From an uncultured Burkholderiales bacterium (GTDB taxonomy: Bacteria; Pseudomonadota; Gammaproteobacteria; Burkholderiales; Burkholderiaceae): 64,000 nt of DNA. Shown here piece by piece: positions 32,393 through 41,152 of this stretch (position 1 is its first letter; every line of letters starts with the position of its first letter). The stretch lies in assembly GCA_946480465.1 (NCBI GenBank), contig CAMLJY010000033.1, positions 1 to 64,000 on the forward strand, given 5' to 3'. The notes beneath the pieces were generated by a model. It was not told the origin of the DNA. It did no database searches and saw only the letters and a program-made list of their open reading frames with translations. The translations under genes and the position numbers were made by a program.

Positions 32393-33391
32393 TCACTCGG
32401 GCTCGATGCCCGCGGCCTTGATCACCCGGCCCCACTTCGCCGTCTCGGTGGCCTGGAACCTGGCCAGTTCCTCGGAGGTGGTCGTCCAGGCTTCGGCGCC
32501 GCTGGCGTCGAAGAAGGCCTTGGCGGCGCTGCTCTTCGCCGCCGCCACCAGGATCTCGCGCAGCCGCGCCACCACCGGTGCCGGTGTGGCTGCCGGCACA
32601 TAGGCGGCGAACCAGTAGCCCATGTCGTAGCCCTTGACGCCGGCCTCGTCGAGCGTCGGCACTTCGGGCAGCAGCGGGATGCGCTGGGTGGTCGACACGC
32701 CCAGCGCGCGCAGCTTGCCGGCCTTGATCTGCGGGACGCCGGTGGCGGTGTCGGTGATCATCAGGTCGATCTGGCCGCCCAGCAGGTCGGTCACCGCCAT
32801 CGGGTTGCTCTTGTAGGGCACGTGCAGGATGTCGGTGCCCGAGAGTTGCTTGAACATCTCACCGGCGACGCGGCTGGACGAGCTGCCGCTGCCGAAGCTG
32901 AGCTTGCCCGGCGCCTTCTTCGCCTGCGCCAGCAGCTCGGCGACGTTCTTGTAGGGCGCATCGGCCCGCACCACCAGCACCTGGCCGCCCTTGCCCAGGC
33001 CGGTGACCGGGGCGAAGTCCTTCACCGGGTCGTAGGCCAGCTTCTTGTACAGGTGTTCGTTGGCCGCGTGCGTGGTGTTGGTGGTGATCAGCACCGTATG
33101 GCCGTCGGCCGGCGCGCGCGCCGCGGCCTGCGCGGCCAGCATGCCGCTGGCGCCGGCCTTGTTGTCGACCACCACCGCTTGCCTGGTCTGCTCGGTCAGC
33201 GACTGGCCGAGGGCGCGGGCGAGCTGGTCGGTGGCGCTGCCCGCCGCGAACGGCACGATGAAGTTCACCGGCCGTTCCGGGTACTTCACCGCCTGGGCGT
33301 GCAGGGCCGGCGCGGCGCTGCCCAGCGCCAGCGCCGCGGCCAGCGTGGCAAGGGAGAAGTGGCGGCGCGGGATGCCGGTGCGGGTCGTCAT
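32393..33391 (-). CDS. Bug/TctC solute-binding protein of the AtuA operon
   Basis: 332 residues. The leader RRHFSLATLAAALALG is followed by cleavage near ALHAQA. Family motifs are PERPVNFIVPFAAGSATD, DNKAGASGMLAAQ and FAAYVPAATPAPVVARL. ATG 33391 follows CGGAGACG. Last gene of the minus-strand operon with the two AtuA proteins, suggesting it captures the substrate these act on. TctAB-type membrane partners are not linked. Confidence 0.9.
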   Translation of the reverse strand: MTTRTGIPRRHFSLATLAAALALGSAAPALHAQAVKYPERPVNFIVPFAAGSATDQLARALGQSLTEQTRQAVVVDNKAGASGMLAAQAAARAPADGHTVLITTNTTHAANEHLYKKLAYDPVKDFAPVTGLGKGGQVLVVRADAPYKNVAELLAQAKKAPGKLSFGSGSSSSRVAGEMFKQLSGTDILHVPYKSNPMAVTDLLGGQIDLMITDTATGVPQIKAGKLRALGVSTTQRIPLLPEVPTLDEAGVKGYDMGYWFAAYVPAATPAPVVARLREILVAAAKSSAAKAFFDASGAEAWTTTSEELARFQATETAKWGRVIKAAGIEPE

Positions 33392-33411
33392 GGGTTCGTC
33401 TCCGTGGGGAT

Positions 33412-33825
33412 TCAAGAGGCTGGGGCGCGTTGCTGATCCGTTGTCGAGTCTTCGCCCCGCAGGTGCATCGCCAGCGCGGCCGGGATCTCGATCGTCAGGT
33501 CCAGCAGCAGGAAGGACAGCGCCTTGCCGTGGCTGTCCAGGTTCAGCGCGTCGTTGACGCCGCCGTCCAGCACGTCGTCGAGCACGAAGTTAAGCGCGTG
33601 CAGCAGCGGTAGTTCATAACGTGTGATGTGCGCGGGCGCGCGGTGCGCGAACTGCGCGGCGACGCGGGTCTCGGTGAGCTGTTCGACGATCGCGGGGTAC
33701 AGCGCGGCGTGCCAGGCGATCACGCTGATGTTGGAACGGTTGCCCTTGTCCCCGGTGCGGCCGTGCGCCGCACGCCAGAGCGGGACCGTGAGCCGATTGG
33801 AAGCAGTCGCAGGGGTGCGGTCCAT
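33412..33825 (-). CDS. AtuA-like C-terminal domain protein (small subunit)
   Basis: 137 residues. LWRAAHGRTGDKGNRSNISV is the signature of the small protein or C-terminal domain that accompanies DUF1446/AtuA. It continues with RYELPLLHALNFVLDDVL and SHGKALSFLLLDLTIEIP. Some genomes fuse it to the large AtuA protein, which supports joint function. It starts four bases after the large subunit stop. Role in acyclic terpenoid or other acyl-CoA catabolism is known only genetically for related Pseudomonas genes. Confidence 0.8.
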   Translation of the reverse strand: MDRTPATASNRLTVPLWRAAHGRTGDKGNRSNISVIAWHAALYPAIVEQLTETRVAAQFAHRAPAHITRYELPLLHALNFVLDDVLDGGVNDALNLDSHGKALSFLLLDLTIEIPAALAMHLRGEDSTTDQQRAPAS

Positions 33826-33829
33826 GGCG

Positions 33830-35269
33830 TCAGTCCAGCATCTCGAAACTCGCCGGCACCTGCTCGCGCGGCAGCAGGCAGGACACGGTGCCCAGGGTCG
33901 GCCGCAGCTGCGTGCGCACACCCCCGCCGCCGGCCGGGCCGCAGGTGTACAGCGCCACCGTCTCGCGGGCCAGCTGCTCGGCCGCGGCGCGGTCGGCATG
34001 GCGCAGGGCGACGCGCAGGCGCACGTCGCGCGCCTGGCCCACGGGCCGTGCGGCCAGCCAGCGGCCGCCATCGTCACCGAAGACGCTGCCCACGCCGATC
34101 AGGTCGGCGCGCAGCGGGCCCAGCCCGGCCAGGCGCGCGCGCAGCACCTCGGCGGCCAGGCGCGCGCGTGCCTCGGCCCGCGCGCCGGCGTAGGAAATCT
34201 CGGCCTCGGCCAGCCAGCCGCTTTCGAAGCAGACATTGACCTTCAGGTTCGCGGGCCGCGCATGCCCGCGCACGCCGGTCAGGCGCACGCGGTCCCACCC
34301 CAGGTCGTCGACCCGTGCCGCGCTCAGGTCGGCCACCACGTCCGGCGTCAGGTAGGCGGCGGGGTCGTGCACCTCGTACAGCAGCTGTTCCTTCACCGTG
34401 TGTTCGTCGACCAGGCCGCCGGTGCCGGCCGGCTTGGTGATCGTGCAGTCGCCATCGGCACCGATGGCGGCGATGGGGTAGCCCAGGCGTGCCAGGCCTG
34501 GCACGTCCTTGAGGCCGGGGTCGGCGTAGTAGCCGCCGGTGACCTGCGCGCCGCATTCGAGCAGGTGGCCGGCCATGGTGGCGCGGGCCAGGCGGTCCCA
34601 GTCGTCCTCGGCCCAGTTGAAATGCGCCAGCGCGGGACCGACCGTGAGCGAGGGATCCGCGACCCGGCCGGCAACCACGATCTGCGCGCCGGCCCGCAAG
34701 GCCGCGGCGATCGGCGCGGCGCCCAGGTAGGCATTGGCGCTGACGATCGCGCGGCCTGCCAGCGTTTCGCCGGCCTGTGCCAGCAGCGCGGCGCGGTGGG
34801 CCGGGCCGGAGACGTCGTCCCCCTGGATCACTGCGATGCGCGGCCGCGGCAGGCCCTGCTGCTGCGCCAGCGCGTGGATGCGCAGGGCGGCACCGCGCGG
34901 GTTCGCCGCCCCGAAGTTGCCGACGATGCGGATGCCCTGCCGGAGGCAGCGGCCCAGCACCGGCGCCAGCATCGCGTCCAGCAGCGGTTCGTAGCCGGCC
35001 TCGGGATCCTGCCGGCGCGCCAGCTGGGCCAGTGCCAGCGTGCGTTCGGCCAGGGTCTCGAAGATCAACACCGCGGGCCGTCCGGCCGCGGCCAGTGCCG
35101 CCACCACCGGTGCCGCGGCATCGGTGCGGTCGCCTGAGAAACCGGCGGCACAACCGATCAGCAGCGCGTCGGGGGCGATGCCGCCGTCGCCGGGCCTTCC
35201 CGCGACGGTCGCCGTTCCTTCGGCAGGCGGTGCCGAGGGTGCAGCGGGCAAGGGTCCGTCGAGGTCCAT
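33830..35269 (-). CDS. AtuA-like protein, DUF1446 (large subunit)
   Basis: 479 residues. DALLIGCAAGFSGDRTDAA is near the N-terminus (about 34), followed by GIRIVGNFGAANPRGAALRI, AGRVADPSLTVGPALAHF and ADGDCTITKPAGTGG, which are conserved DUF1446 blocks. In Pseudomonas AtuA is needed for growth on citronellol-type terpenes; the reaction is not established. ATG 35269 is chosen because the longer frame to 35344 runs into the LysR promoter region. First gene of the operon, divergent from LysR. Confidence 0.85.
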   Translation of the reverse strand: MDLDGPLPAAPSAPPAEGTATVAGRPGDGGIAPDALLIGCAAGFSGDRTDAAAPVVAALAAAGRPAVLIFETLAERTLALAQLARRQDPEAGYEPLLDAMLAPVLGRCLRQGIRIVGNFGAANPRGAALRIHALAQQQGLPRPRIAVIQGDDVSGPAHRAALLAQAGETLAGRAIVSANAYLGAAPIAAALRAGAQIVVAGRVADPSLTVGPALAHFNWAEDDWDRLARATMAGHLLECGAQVTGGYYADPGLKDVPGLARLGYPIAAIGADGDCTITKPAGTGGLVDEHTVKEQLLYEVHDPAAYLTPDVVADLSAARVDDLGWDRVRLTGVRGHARPANLKVNVCFESGWLAEAEISYAGARAEARARLAAEVLRARLAGLGPLRADLIGVGSVFGDDGGRWLAARPVGQARDVRLRVALRHADRAAAEQLARETVALYTCGPAGGGGVRTQLRPTLGTVSCLLPREQVPASFEMLD

Positions 35270-35349
35270 GCACGGCACTGTAGGCCGCGGCCACCATGCC
35301 GTGAATTCCAAAGATACGATCGATTCATCTGCCTTCCAGATCAATCGCG

Positions 35350-36297
35350 ATGGCCGCCCTGAACCTCTCCACGCGCGAACTGCGCGCCTTCGTCGCGCTG
35401 GCCGAGCAGCGCAGCTTCACCCGCGCGGCGGCGCAGTCGGCCTTGTCGCAGCCGGCGTTCTCGGCGCTGATCCGCGGACTGGAGGACTCGCTGGGCGCCC
35501 GCCTCTTCCACCGCACCACGCGCAGCGTGGAGCTGAGCGTGGAGGGCCGCGTCTTCCTCGAGGCCGCGCGCCGGCTGCTGGCCGATGCCGAGGCGGCGCA
35601 CGAAGACCTGCTGGCCCACGCCGCGAGCCGGCGCGGCCGCGTGGCGCTGGCGCTGCTGCCCTCGCTGGCCGCGGGCTGGCTGCCGCCGCTGCTGGCGGAC
35701 TTTCATGCCCGGCATCCGGGGGTGGAGCTGTCGGTGGCGGACGTGCTGTCGGATGAATGCATCGCCCGCGTGCGCGATGGCCGCGCCGATTTCGCGTTGG
35801 CATCATCCCGTGCCGAAACGGCGGAGCTGCGCACGGAGCCCTTCTGCCGCGACCGCTTCCACGTCGTCTGCCGGCGCGACCATCCGCTGGCCGGCCGGCG
35901 CGGCACGCTCAAGTTGGGTGATATCGCCAGGCATCCGATCGTGCAGCTGGCGCGTTCCAGCAGCGTGCGGCAGCACGTGGAGGCGGCGATCTACCCGACG
36001 CAGCTGCGCACGGTGATGGAACTGGACCAGCTGAGCACGGTGGCGGGCATGGTGCGCGCCGGCCTGGGCTTCAGCATCGTGCCGACCTTGACGCTGTTCC
36101 ACTTCGAACATGCCGACCTGGTGGCGCGGCCGCTGCAGGCGCCGGGGCTGGAGCGCCAGGTCTTCCTGGTCCGGCGCAGCGAGCGGCCGCTGTCGGCGGC
36201 GGCGCAGGCGCTGTATGAACTGCTCATGGCCCGGCGGCCGCGGGCGGCTGCGGCGGGCGCCCGTGCCGGGCGCGCCGCCGCCCGGCGATCGGCGTGA
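35350..36297 (+). CDS. LysR-family regulator of the AtuA operon
   Basis: 315 residues. The helix-turn-helix is STRELRAFVALAEQRSFTRA with AAQSALSQPAFSALIRGLED, and the effector-binding domain lies at about 90-295. The tail is Ala/Arg-rich. It is divergent from atuA-like genes across an 80-bp control region that includes GATACGATCGATTC, the likely operator area. The inducer is presumably the Bug/AtuA substrate. Confidence 0.9.
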   Translation: MAALNLSTRELRAFVALAEQRSFTRAAAQSALSQPAFSALIRGLEDSLGARLFHRTTRSVELSVEGRVFLEAARRLLADAEAAHEDLLAHAASRRGRVALALLPSLAAGWLPPLLADFHARHPGVELSVADVLSDECIARVRDGRADFALASSRAETAELRTEPFCRDRFHVVCRRDHPLAGRRGTLKLGDIARHPIVQLARSSSVRQHVEAAIYPTQLRTVMELDQLSTVAGMVRAGLGFSIVPTLTLFHFEHADLVARPLQAPGLERQVFLVRRSERPLSAAAQALYELLMARRPRAAAAGARAGRAAARRSA

Positions 36298-36364
36298 GCC
36301 CCGCCGTGCCGCGCCGCGCCACCCGTTTCCCGGTGCGGTGGGCGCAGACGGGCGCGGAGCCGGC

Positions 36365-36928
36365 TCAGGGCGCCTTCGGGCGCCCGTAGCGGGCGGTGAA
36401 ACTGGCCTTGCCGAGCGTGTTGGCGTTGATCATGTAGCCCGCCAGCGCCGCCGTCGCGTCGGCCGGGATGTCCAGCTTCTCGGTCTTCAACGCGTGCACG
36501 GTGAAGACGTAGCGGTGCGGCTTGTCCCCGGGCGGGGGGCACATGCCGCCCCAGCCGGCCACGCCGTAGTCGATGCGCACGTGGCTGGCGCCCTTGGGCA
36601 GCCTGGCCCCGCCCACGGCGCCGGCGTCGGGCGGCAGTTCGGTCACGTCGGCGGGCAGGTTGATCACCGACCAGTGCCACCAGCCGGAACCGGTCGGCGC
36701 GTCCGGGTCGTACACCGTGACCGCGAAGCTCCTGGTGCCGGCTGGCGCGCCGGTCCACCGCAGGGCCGGGGACTTGTTCTCGCCCGAGCAGCCGAAGCCG
36801 TTGAACTCGAACTTGCGGTCGATCAGGCCGCCGGCCTTGATCTCGGGGCTGGTGAGCTGGAAGCCCGCGGCCTGGGCGAGGAACGAGGTGCCGGCCAGGG
36901 CCAGGGACAGGAGCGTGCGCTTCATCAT
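36365..36928 (-). CDS. Periplasmic PEBP-family protein (YbhB/YbcL, Raf kinase inhibitor-like)
   Basis: 187 residues. Signal peptide MMKRTLLSLALAGTSFLAQA. PEBP motifs are SPALRWTGAPAGTRSFAV, the ligand-site DPDAPTGSGWWHWSVINLP, and the GxCPP loop GGMCPPPGDKPHRYVFTVHA. These bind phosphate or phosphatidylethanolamine-like anions; the bacterial role is unclear. Two adjacent ATGs (36928, 36925) could serve as the start. It is transcribed alone. Confidence 0.85.
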   Translation of the reverse strand: MMKRTLLSLALAGTSFLAQAAGFQLTSPEIKAGGLIDRKFEFNGFGCSGENKSPALRWTGAPAGTRSFAVTVYDPDAPTGSGWWHWSVINLPADVTELPPDAGAVGGARLPKGASHVRIDYGVAGWGGMCPPPGDKPHRYVFTVHALKTEKLDIPADATAALAGYMINANTLGKASFTARYGRPKAP

Positions 36929-37094
36929 CGGTGCTGCATCGAATGGAGGGGTCCGCATGCTCCCTCGGCCGGCCGGGTCCCGCTGGCCCTGCCGTGTCAA
37001 TGGCTGTGCTGTTTGGCGCAGGCAGCGGCGCTGGCACGTCGATGGCGAGGGAATGACGCGTGAATGACGCGTGAGCGGCCCGGAGACGCCGGCT

Positions 37095-37883
37095 TCAGGG
37101 CCGCAGGTGCGACGGCGGAAACCCGAAGCGCCTGCGGAACGCCGCCGAGAAGCGGCTGTGCGAGTCATAGCCGCAGCGGGCCGAGATTTCGGACACCTGC
37201 AGGCTGGTTCCCTGCAGCAGGGCCAGCGCGGCTTCCAGCCGGACCTCGCGCACGCATTGGCTGACGGAAGTGCCCTCCTCGGCCAGCCGGCGTTGCAGCG
37301 TGCTGGCGCTCAGGTGGAAGGCACGCGCCAGGTCCTCGACCGGCCAAGCCGCATGCGGCCGTTGGCCGACCAGGCGGTGCACGCGATCGGTCCAGCTCAG
37401 CCCGCGCGCGGGGGCGAACACCAGGCCGCGCTCGGCCAGCATCAGCAGCACTTCCAGCGCGCGGTGCTGGCGCACGGCGTCGGAGCTGTCGGGCTCCAGC
37501 AGCGCCGCGGCGGCATGGTTGAAGGTGGCGGCGAAGACCTCGTCCGCCGCGGTGCTGGCCGCGCCCTGCAGCGCCGGCGTGGCGGCGAACTGGCCGAAGC
37601 GCTCGTGGAAGGTTTCCACCAGCTGCGGCGAAAAGCTGATCAGGCGGGCCTGGTAGTGGCCACCGGGGGCCGGCTGGTTGAGCATGTCCCACTGGGTCGC
37701 ACGCGGGATCAGGAAGGCCTGGCCCGTGGCGAAGCGCGACGCGCCCCTCGGGGTGGAAAGCTCCTTCTGGCCCGACTGCACCCAACCCAGCAGGTCGTCG
37801 CGCACGGTGGCCGTGCGCACGGCATGCGGCACGCGGGTGAGGATGAGGTGGGCGGTGGCGGGCGGGCTGGCGGATGGGTTCAC
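37095..37883 (-). CDS. AraC-family transcriptional regulator
   Basis: 262 residues. The N-terminal half is a cupin-like sensing domain (GQAFLIPRATQWDML). The C-terminal AraC double helix-turn-helix contains WPVEDLARAFHLSASTLQRR and EISARCGYDSHSRFSAAFRR, ending FGFPPSHLRP. Target genes are not evident; flanking genes are the PEBP gene (downstream, same strand) and a small hypothetical gene. Confidence 0.88.
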   Translation of the reverse strand: MNPSASPPATAHLILTRVPHAVRTATVRDDLLGWVQSGQKELSTPRGASRFATGQAFLIPRATQWDMLNQPAPGGHYQARLISFSPQLVETFHERFGQFAATPALQGAASTAADEVFAATFNHAAAALLEPDSSDAVRQHRALEVLLMLAERGLVFAPARGLSWTDRVHRLVGQRPHAAWPVEDLARAFHLSASTLQRRLAEEGTSVSQCVREVRLEAALALLQGTSLQVSEISARCGYDSHSRFSAAFRRRFGFPPSHLRP

Positions 37884-38024
37884 GGACAGGCGGGCGATCG
37901 GCGATCGCCGCGCATTGTCTTCGCGAGGCGGCCTGCCGCGGCCTGCGCCGCGGCAGTCGCTGGCCGCAAGCCGGGGCGGCGACGTGGCCGGCGCGGGGGC
38001 GCTCTGAGGTGCTCGGCGCCGGGT

Positions 38025-38258
38025 TCAGCGCTTCACGTTATCGCGGTTGAAGCCGGCGGTGGGCGCGATGGTGCTGGGCGCGTCGCGGCCGCAAGCGGCC
38101 TGCCATTCGCGCAGCTCGTTCGCGAGCACGCGGTGGTCGTCCTGCTCGGCGCGGCGGATCAGCGCGTCGACGTTGTCGTCGTTGACCCGTTCGCGGCCGG
38201 CCCCCTTGACCAGCTGCTGGTAGGTGTCTTCGAGTGCTTGCAGTTCGGCGTCGGTCAT
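38025..38258 (-). CDS. Small acidic hypothetical protein (77 aa)
   Basis: Begins MTDAELQALEDTYQQLVKGA behind AAGGAGCCGCCC at ideal ribosome-binding distance, so ATG 38258 is chosen over the ORF start at 38294. The protein is helical and ends GFNRDNVKR. No signal peptide or metal motif. It follows the CDF exporter gene on the same strand (76 bp) and may be co-transcribed. Function unknown. Confidence 0.6.
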   Translation of the reverse strand: MTDAELQALEDTYQQLVKGAGRERVNDDNVDALIRRAEQDDHRVLANELREWQAACGRDAPSTIAPTAGFNRDNVKR

Positions 38259-38334
38259 GGGCGGCTCCTTCGGGCGTCGTGGCGCTGCGGCCACGCGATC
38301 GCCGGGAGCGCGGCAATCGCTGTGCCGGCGCCGG

Positions 38335-38988
38335 TCAGTGCGCGTGCGGCACCGCCCGCAGTTCGGCCCGCGCGTGGCGCAGCACCGTCGCCGAGCCGGT
38401 CAGTGCCAGCGTGCCCATGATCGCCGCCACCGCCAGGTCCGGCCAGGCGTGGCCGGTGCCGAAGACGCCGAGCGCCGCCCCCATCACCGCCAGGTTGCCG
38501 ATCGCGTCGTTGCGGGTGCAGATCCACACCGAGCGCATGTTGCTGTCGCCGGCGCGGAAGCGGTACAGGATGAACGCCACACTGACGTTCGCCGCCAGCG
38601 CGAGGAAACCGACGCCGCCCATGGTCAGCGCTTCCGGCGGCGTGCCGTGGCTCAGGTTCCACAGCGCCTTGCCGATCACGAACACGCCGAAGCCGGCCAT
38701 GGACGCGGCCTTGAACAGCGCCGCCTTGGCCCGCGTGGACAGGGCCATGCCGACGACCAGCAGCGACAGCGCGTAGTTCACCGCGTCGCCGAAGAAGTCG
38801 ATCGAATCCGCCAGCAACGACACCGAGCCCGAGCGCCACGAAGCGCCCAACTCGACGACGAACATCGCCGCGTTGACGACCAGCGCGATCCAGAGCGCGC
38901 GGCGGAATCGGGGATCGACACCGGCCGGGCCGGGGCCGTGCTCATGGTCGTGGTGGCCATGGTCGTGGTGGCAGCAGTGGGCGGACAT
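38335..38988 (-). CDS. Cation diffusion facilitator (Zn/Co/Cd efflux)
   Basis: 217 residues. A His-rich N-terminus (MSAHCCHHDHGHHDHEHG) likely collects metal in the cytoplasm. Six TM helices follow, starting LWIALVVNAAMFVVEL. The transport-site motif is SLLADSIDFFGDAVNYALSL in TM2 and RNDAIGNLAVMG in TM5. The protein is short with almost no C-terminal cytoplasmic domain, a compact CDF type. A MerR-type promoter lies 38 bp upstream. Confidence 0.88.
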   Translation of the reverse strand: MSAHCCHHDHGHHDHEHGPGPAGVDPRFRRALWIALVVNAAMFVVELGASWRSGSVSLLADSIDFFGDAVNYALSLLVVGMALSTRAKAALFKAASMAGFGVFVIGKALWNLSHGTPPEALTMGGVGFLALAANVSVAFILYRFRAGDSNMRSVWICTRNDAIGNLAVMGAALGVFGTGHAWPDLAVAAIMGTLALTGSATVLRHARAELRAVPHAH

Positions 38989-39025
38989 GGGTGATGGGCG
39001 GGGGGCTTGAAGGACGATGGGCGTG

Positions 39026-39056
39026 ATTCGAAAGCCTGCAGCGGGTCCAGAGTCAA
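39026..39056 (-). promoter_or_regulatory. MerR-family (ZntR/CadR-like) promoter of the CDF gene
   Basis: On the minus strand TTGACT (39056-39051) is separated by 19 bp from TCGAAT (39031-39026). A 19-bp spacer is the hallmark of promoters remodelled by MerR-family metal sensors, and the sequence ACTCTGG...GCAGGCT inside forms an imperfect dyad like Zn/Cd/Pb operators. The regulator gene is not in the window. Confidence 0.55.
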
Positions 39057-39132
39057 GCAATGACCTGAAACCGGGCCCTGCCGGCACGGCGCGGTCCCGC
39101 GGCGGCGGCAGGCGCTGGCCACAATCGCCGGA

Positions 39133-40101
39133 ATGCCCGCCCCACCCGCCCGACTGTCCGGCAACGCCGCCGCCGCCGCAAGCCCGTCCGCCCCGCCCGC
39201 GGCCCACCACCTCGATGCCCGGCAGTTCTGGGTGCTGGCGCTGCTGACGCTGATCTGGGGCTTCAACTGGCCGATCATGAAGCTGGCGGTGTCGGACATG
39301 GCGCCGCTCACCTTCCGCGCGCTGTCGCTGTTGCTGGGCCTGCCGTTCCTGGCGCTGGGCCTGCTGCTGATGAAGGTGCCGTTCCGCGTGCCGCGTGCCG
39401 AGTGGGCGAAGGTGGGCGGCCTGGCGCTGACGAACATGATCGCCTGGCACGTGCTGCTGATCGTCGCGCTGCCGCACCTGAACTCCGGGCGCGCGGCGAT
39501 CCTGGGCTACACGATGCCGGTGTTCTCGGCGCTGTGGGGCCGCACGCTGTTCGGCGAACGGCTGGCGCCGCGCCAGCTGGCGGGCGTGGTGGCGGCCGGC
39601 GGCGCCGTGCTGCTGCTGTTGTGGCACGAGTTCACTCGCCTGTCGGGGGCGCCGGTGGCAGCCGGTGCGGTGCTGGTCGCGGCCCTGGTGTGGGGCCTGG
39701 GCACGCAGCAGCTGCGCCGTGCGCGGACCAGCGTGCCGACGCTGGCGCTGTCGTTCTGGATGACGGTGGCCAGCACCGCGGTGCTGAGCCTGCTCGCGCT
39801 GCTCTTCGACCGCGGCCGCTGGCATGTTCCCGGCCCGGCCGCGCTCTGGGGTGTCGCGTACAACGGCGTGCTGGTCTTCGGCTATGCGCAGGCGGCCTGG
39901 CTGTTCCTGGCGCGCACGCTGACGCCGGTGGCCTCCAGCACCAGCGTGATGCTGATCCCGGTGATCGGCATCGTCTCCGGCGCGTGGTTCCTGAACGAGC
40001 GCCTGCACTGGCAGGACGGCGCCGCGGTGGCGCTGATCCTGCTGGCCATCGGCCTGGTGCTGCTGCCGGGGCGCCGGCGCGGCGCCGCCGGGGTGGCCTG
40101 A
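39133..40101 (+). CDS. EamA/DMT-family exporter
   Basis: 322 residues with about ten TM helices and two EamA repeats: the first from FWVLALLTLIWGFNWPIMKL, the second from AGAVLVAALVWGLGTQQL, ending GAWFLNERLHWQDGAAVALI. Family members export amino acids or metabolites. The N-terminal 28 residues are Ala/Pro-rich and cytoplasmic. It is divergent from the CDF exporter. Substrate unknown. Confidence 0.88.
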   Translation: MPAPPARLSGNAAAAASPSAPPAAHHLDARQFWVLALLTLIWGFNWPIMKLAVSDMAPLTFRALSLLLGLPFLALGLLLMKVPFRVPRAEWAKVGGLALTNMIAWHVLLIVALPHLNSGRAAILGYTMPVFSALWGRTLFGERLAPRQLAGVVAAGGAVLLLLWHEFTRLSGAPVAAGAVLVAALVWGLGTQQLRRARTSVPTLALSFWMTVASTAVLSLLALLFDRGRWHVPGPAALWGVAYNGVLVFGYAQAAWLFLARTLTPVASSTSVMLIPVIGIVSGAWFLNERLHWQDGAAVALILLAIGLVLLPGRRRGAAGVA

Positions 40102-40138
40102 ATCCGCCACCGCGCCAGCGCGCGCCGCTGGCGGCGTC

Positions 40139-40699
40139 TCAGTGGTGCTTGTGCTGCCGCGGCGCCTCGGCGTAGCCGCGTGCCACGTTGTAGGCCGCCA
40201 CCTGCTCGGCCGACAGCAGCTGCCGCGTCTGCAGATGCGCCAGCAGGTGCGTGGCGCGCAGCCGGCCCTGCAGCGCCGCGATGCGCGACGTGGCCTCGCG
40301 GATCAAGGCCTCGTCGGCCGTGCCGGCCTCGAATGCCTTGTCGAGATCGGCCTCGGCGGCGATCACCTGCTCGCCGAGCTGCTGGGCCGAGGCCTTCATC
40401 GCCGCGGTGATGCGCTCCAGCGACCTGCGCTGTTCGGCGCTGACGCCGAGCCGCTCGGCCATCTGCAGCACGTGCAGCGGGCCAGGCACGCCATTGAGTT
40501 CCGCCGGCAGCGAAGCACCCATGCCGCGGCCCTCGCGCAGATCGGCCACCTGTTCACTCGACAGCGCCTTGATCTCGCGGCCTTGCCAGCCTGCATAGCT
40601 GCTCGCGGCGGCGCCGTGGTCGTGCTGCGCCAGGGCGGTGCCGGTGGCGGTCAGCAGGCATGCCATCAGGATCGGTCGCATCGGGGTTCTCGCTTTCAT
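40139..40699 (-). CDS. Spy/CpxP/CnrX-like periplasmic metal-stress protein
   Basis: 186 residues. Signal peptide ends near TALAQ, then a His-rich start (HDHGAAASS). The rest is helical: RLGVSAEQRRSLERITAAMK, a heptad-rich hook, and LLAHLQTRQLLSAEQVAAYN, which resembles the LTxxQ motif of Spy/CpxP proteins. The C-terminus is RQHKHH. Last gene of the copper operon. It could act as a metal-binding chaperone or sensor in the periplasm. ATG 40699 is used; an internal ATG six codons later is possible. Confidence 0.75.
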   Translation of the reverse strand: MKARTPMRPILMACLLTATGTALAQHDHGAAASSYAGWQGREIKALSSEQVADLREGRGMGASLPAELNGVPGPLHVLQMAERLGVSAEQRRSLERITAAMKASAQQLGEQVIAAEADLDKAFEAGTADEALIREATSRIAALQGRLRATHLLAHLQTRQLLSAEQVAAYNVARGYAEAPRQHKHH

Positions 40700-40715
40700 G
40701 TCGTGGTCTTCGATG

Positions 40716-41066
40716 TCATTGGGCCGGCCGGATCGACGTGACGGTGAAGGCCCCATTGACCTTCTCCACCGTGAACTTGACCTTGTCGCCTTCCTTCAGC
40801 GTGTCCAGCAGCTTGGGCTCGGCCATGCGGAAGACCATGGTCATCGCCGGCATGTCCAGGTTGGGCAGCGGCCCGTGCCGCAGCGTGAGCTTGCCCTGTG
40901 CCTTGTCGATCTTGCGCACTTCGCCGTCGACCAGCGGTGCGGCCGAGGCCGCCGCGGAGGCCGGATGGTGGGCGGCGTGGTCGGCCGCGGATGCGGCCGG
41001 CGCCTGGGCCTGTGCGCCGGATGCGGCGGCCAGGGCGGCTGCCGCCAGCAGGGGGATGAACTTCAT
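40716..41066 (-). CDS. CusF-like periplasmic copper-binding protein (Trp ligand replaced)
   Basis: 116 residues. Signal peptide to about GAQAQA, a His/Ala linker (DHAAHHPASAAASAA), then an OB-fold CusF domain. GKLTLRHGPLPNLDMPAMTM aligns with the Cu(I) site of E. coli CusF (His36, Trp44, Met47, Met49): His and both Met are kept, but the capping Trp is Met here. CusF normally hands Cu(I)/Ag(I) to a CusCBA pump. It lies between the cupredoxin and Spy-like genes. Confidence 0.85.
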   Translation of the reverse strand: MKFIPLLAAAALAAASGAQAQAPAASAADHAAHHPASAAASAAPLVDGEVRKIDKAQGKLTLRHGPLPNLDMPAMTMVFRMAEPKLLDTLKEGDKVKFTVEKVNGAFTVTSIRPAQ

Positions 41067-41152
41067 GCGGGATTCCTTCAGGATGTCGGATGAGGCACGG
41101 GCACGCTGCGGCGCCCGCGCGGGGCTGCTGGCCCCAAGGTGCGGTAAACGCG

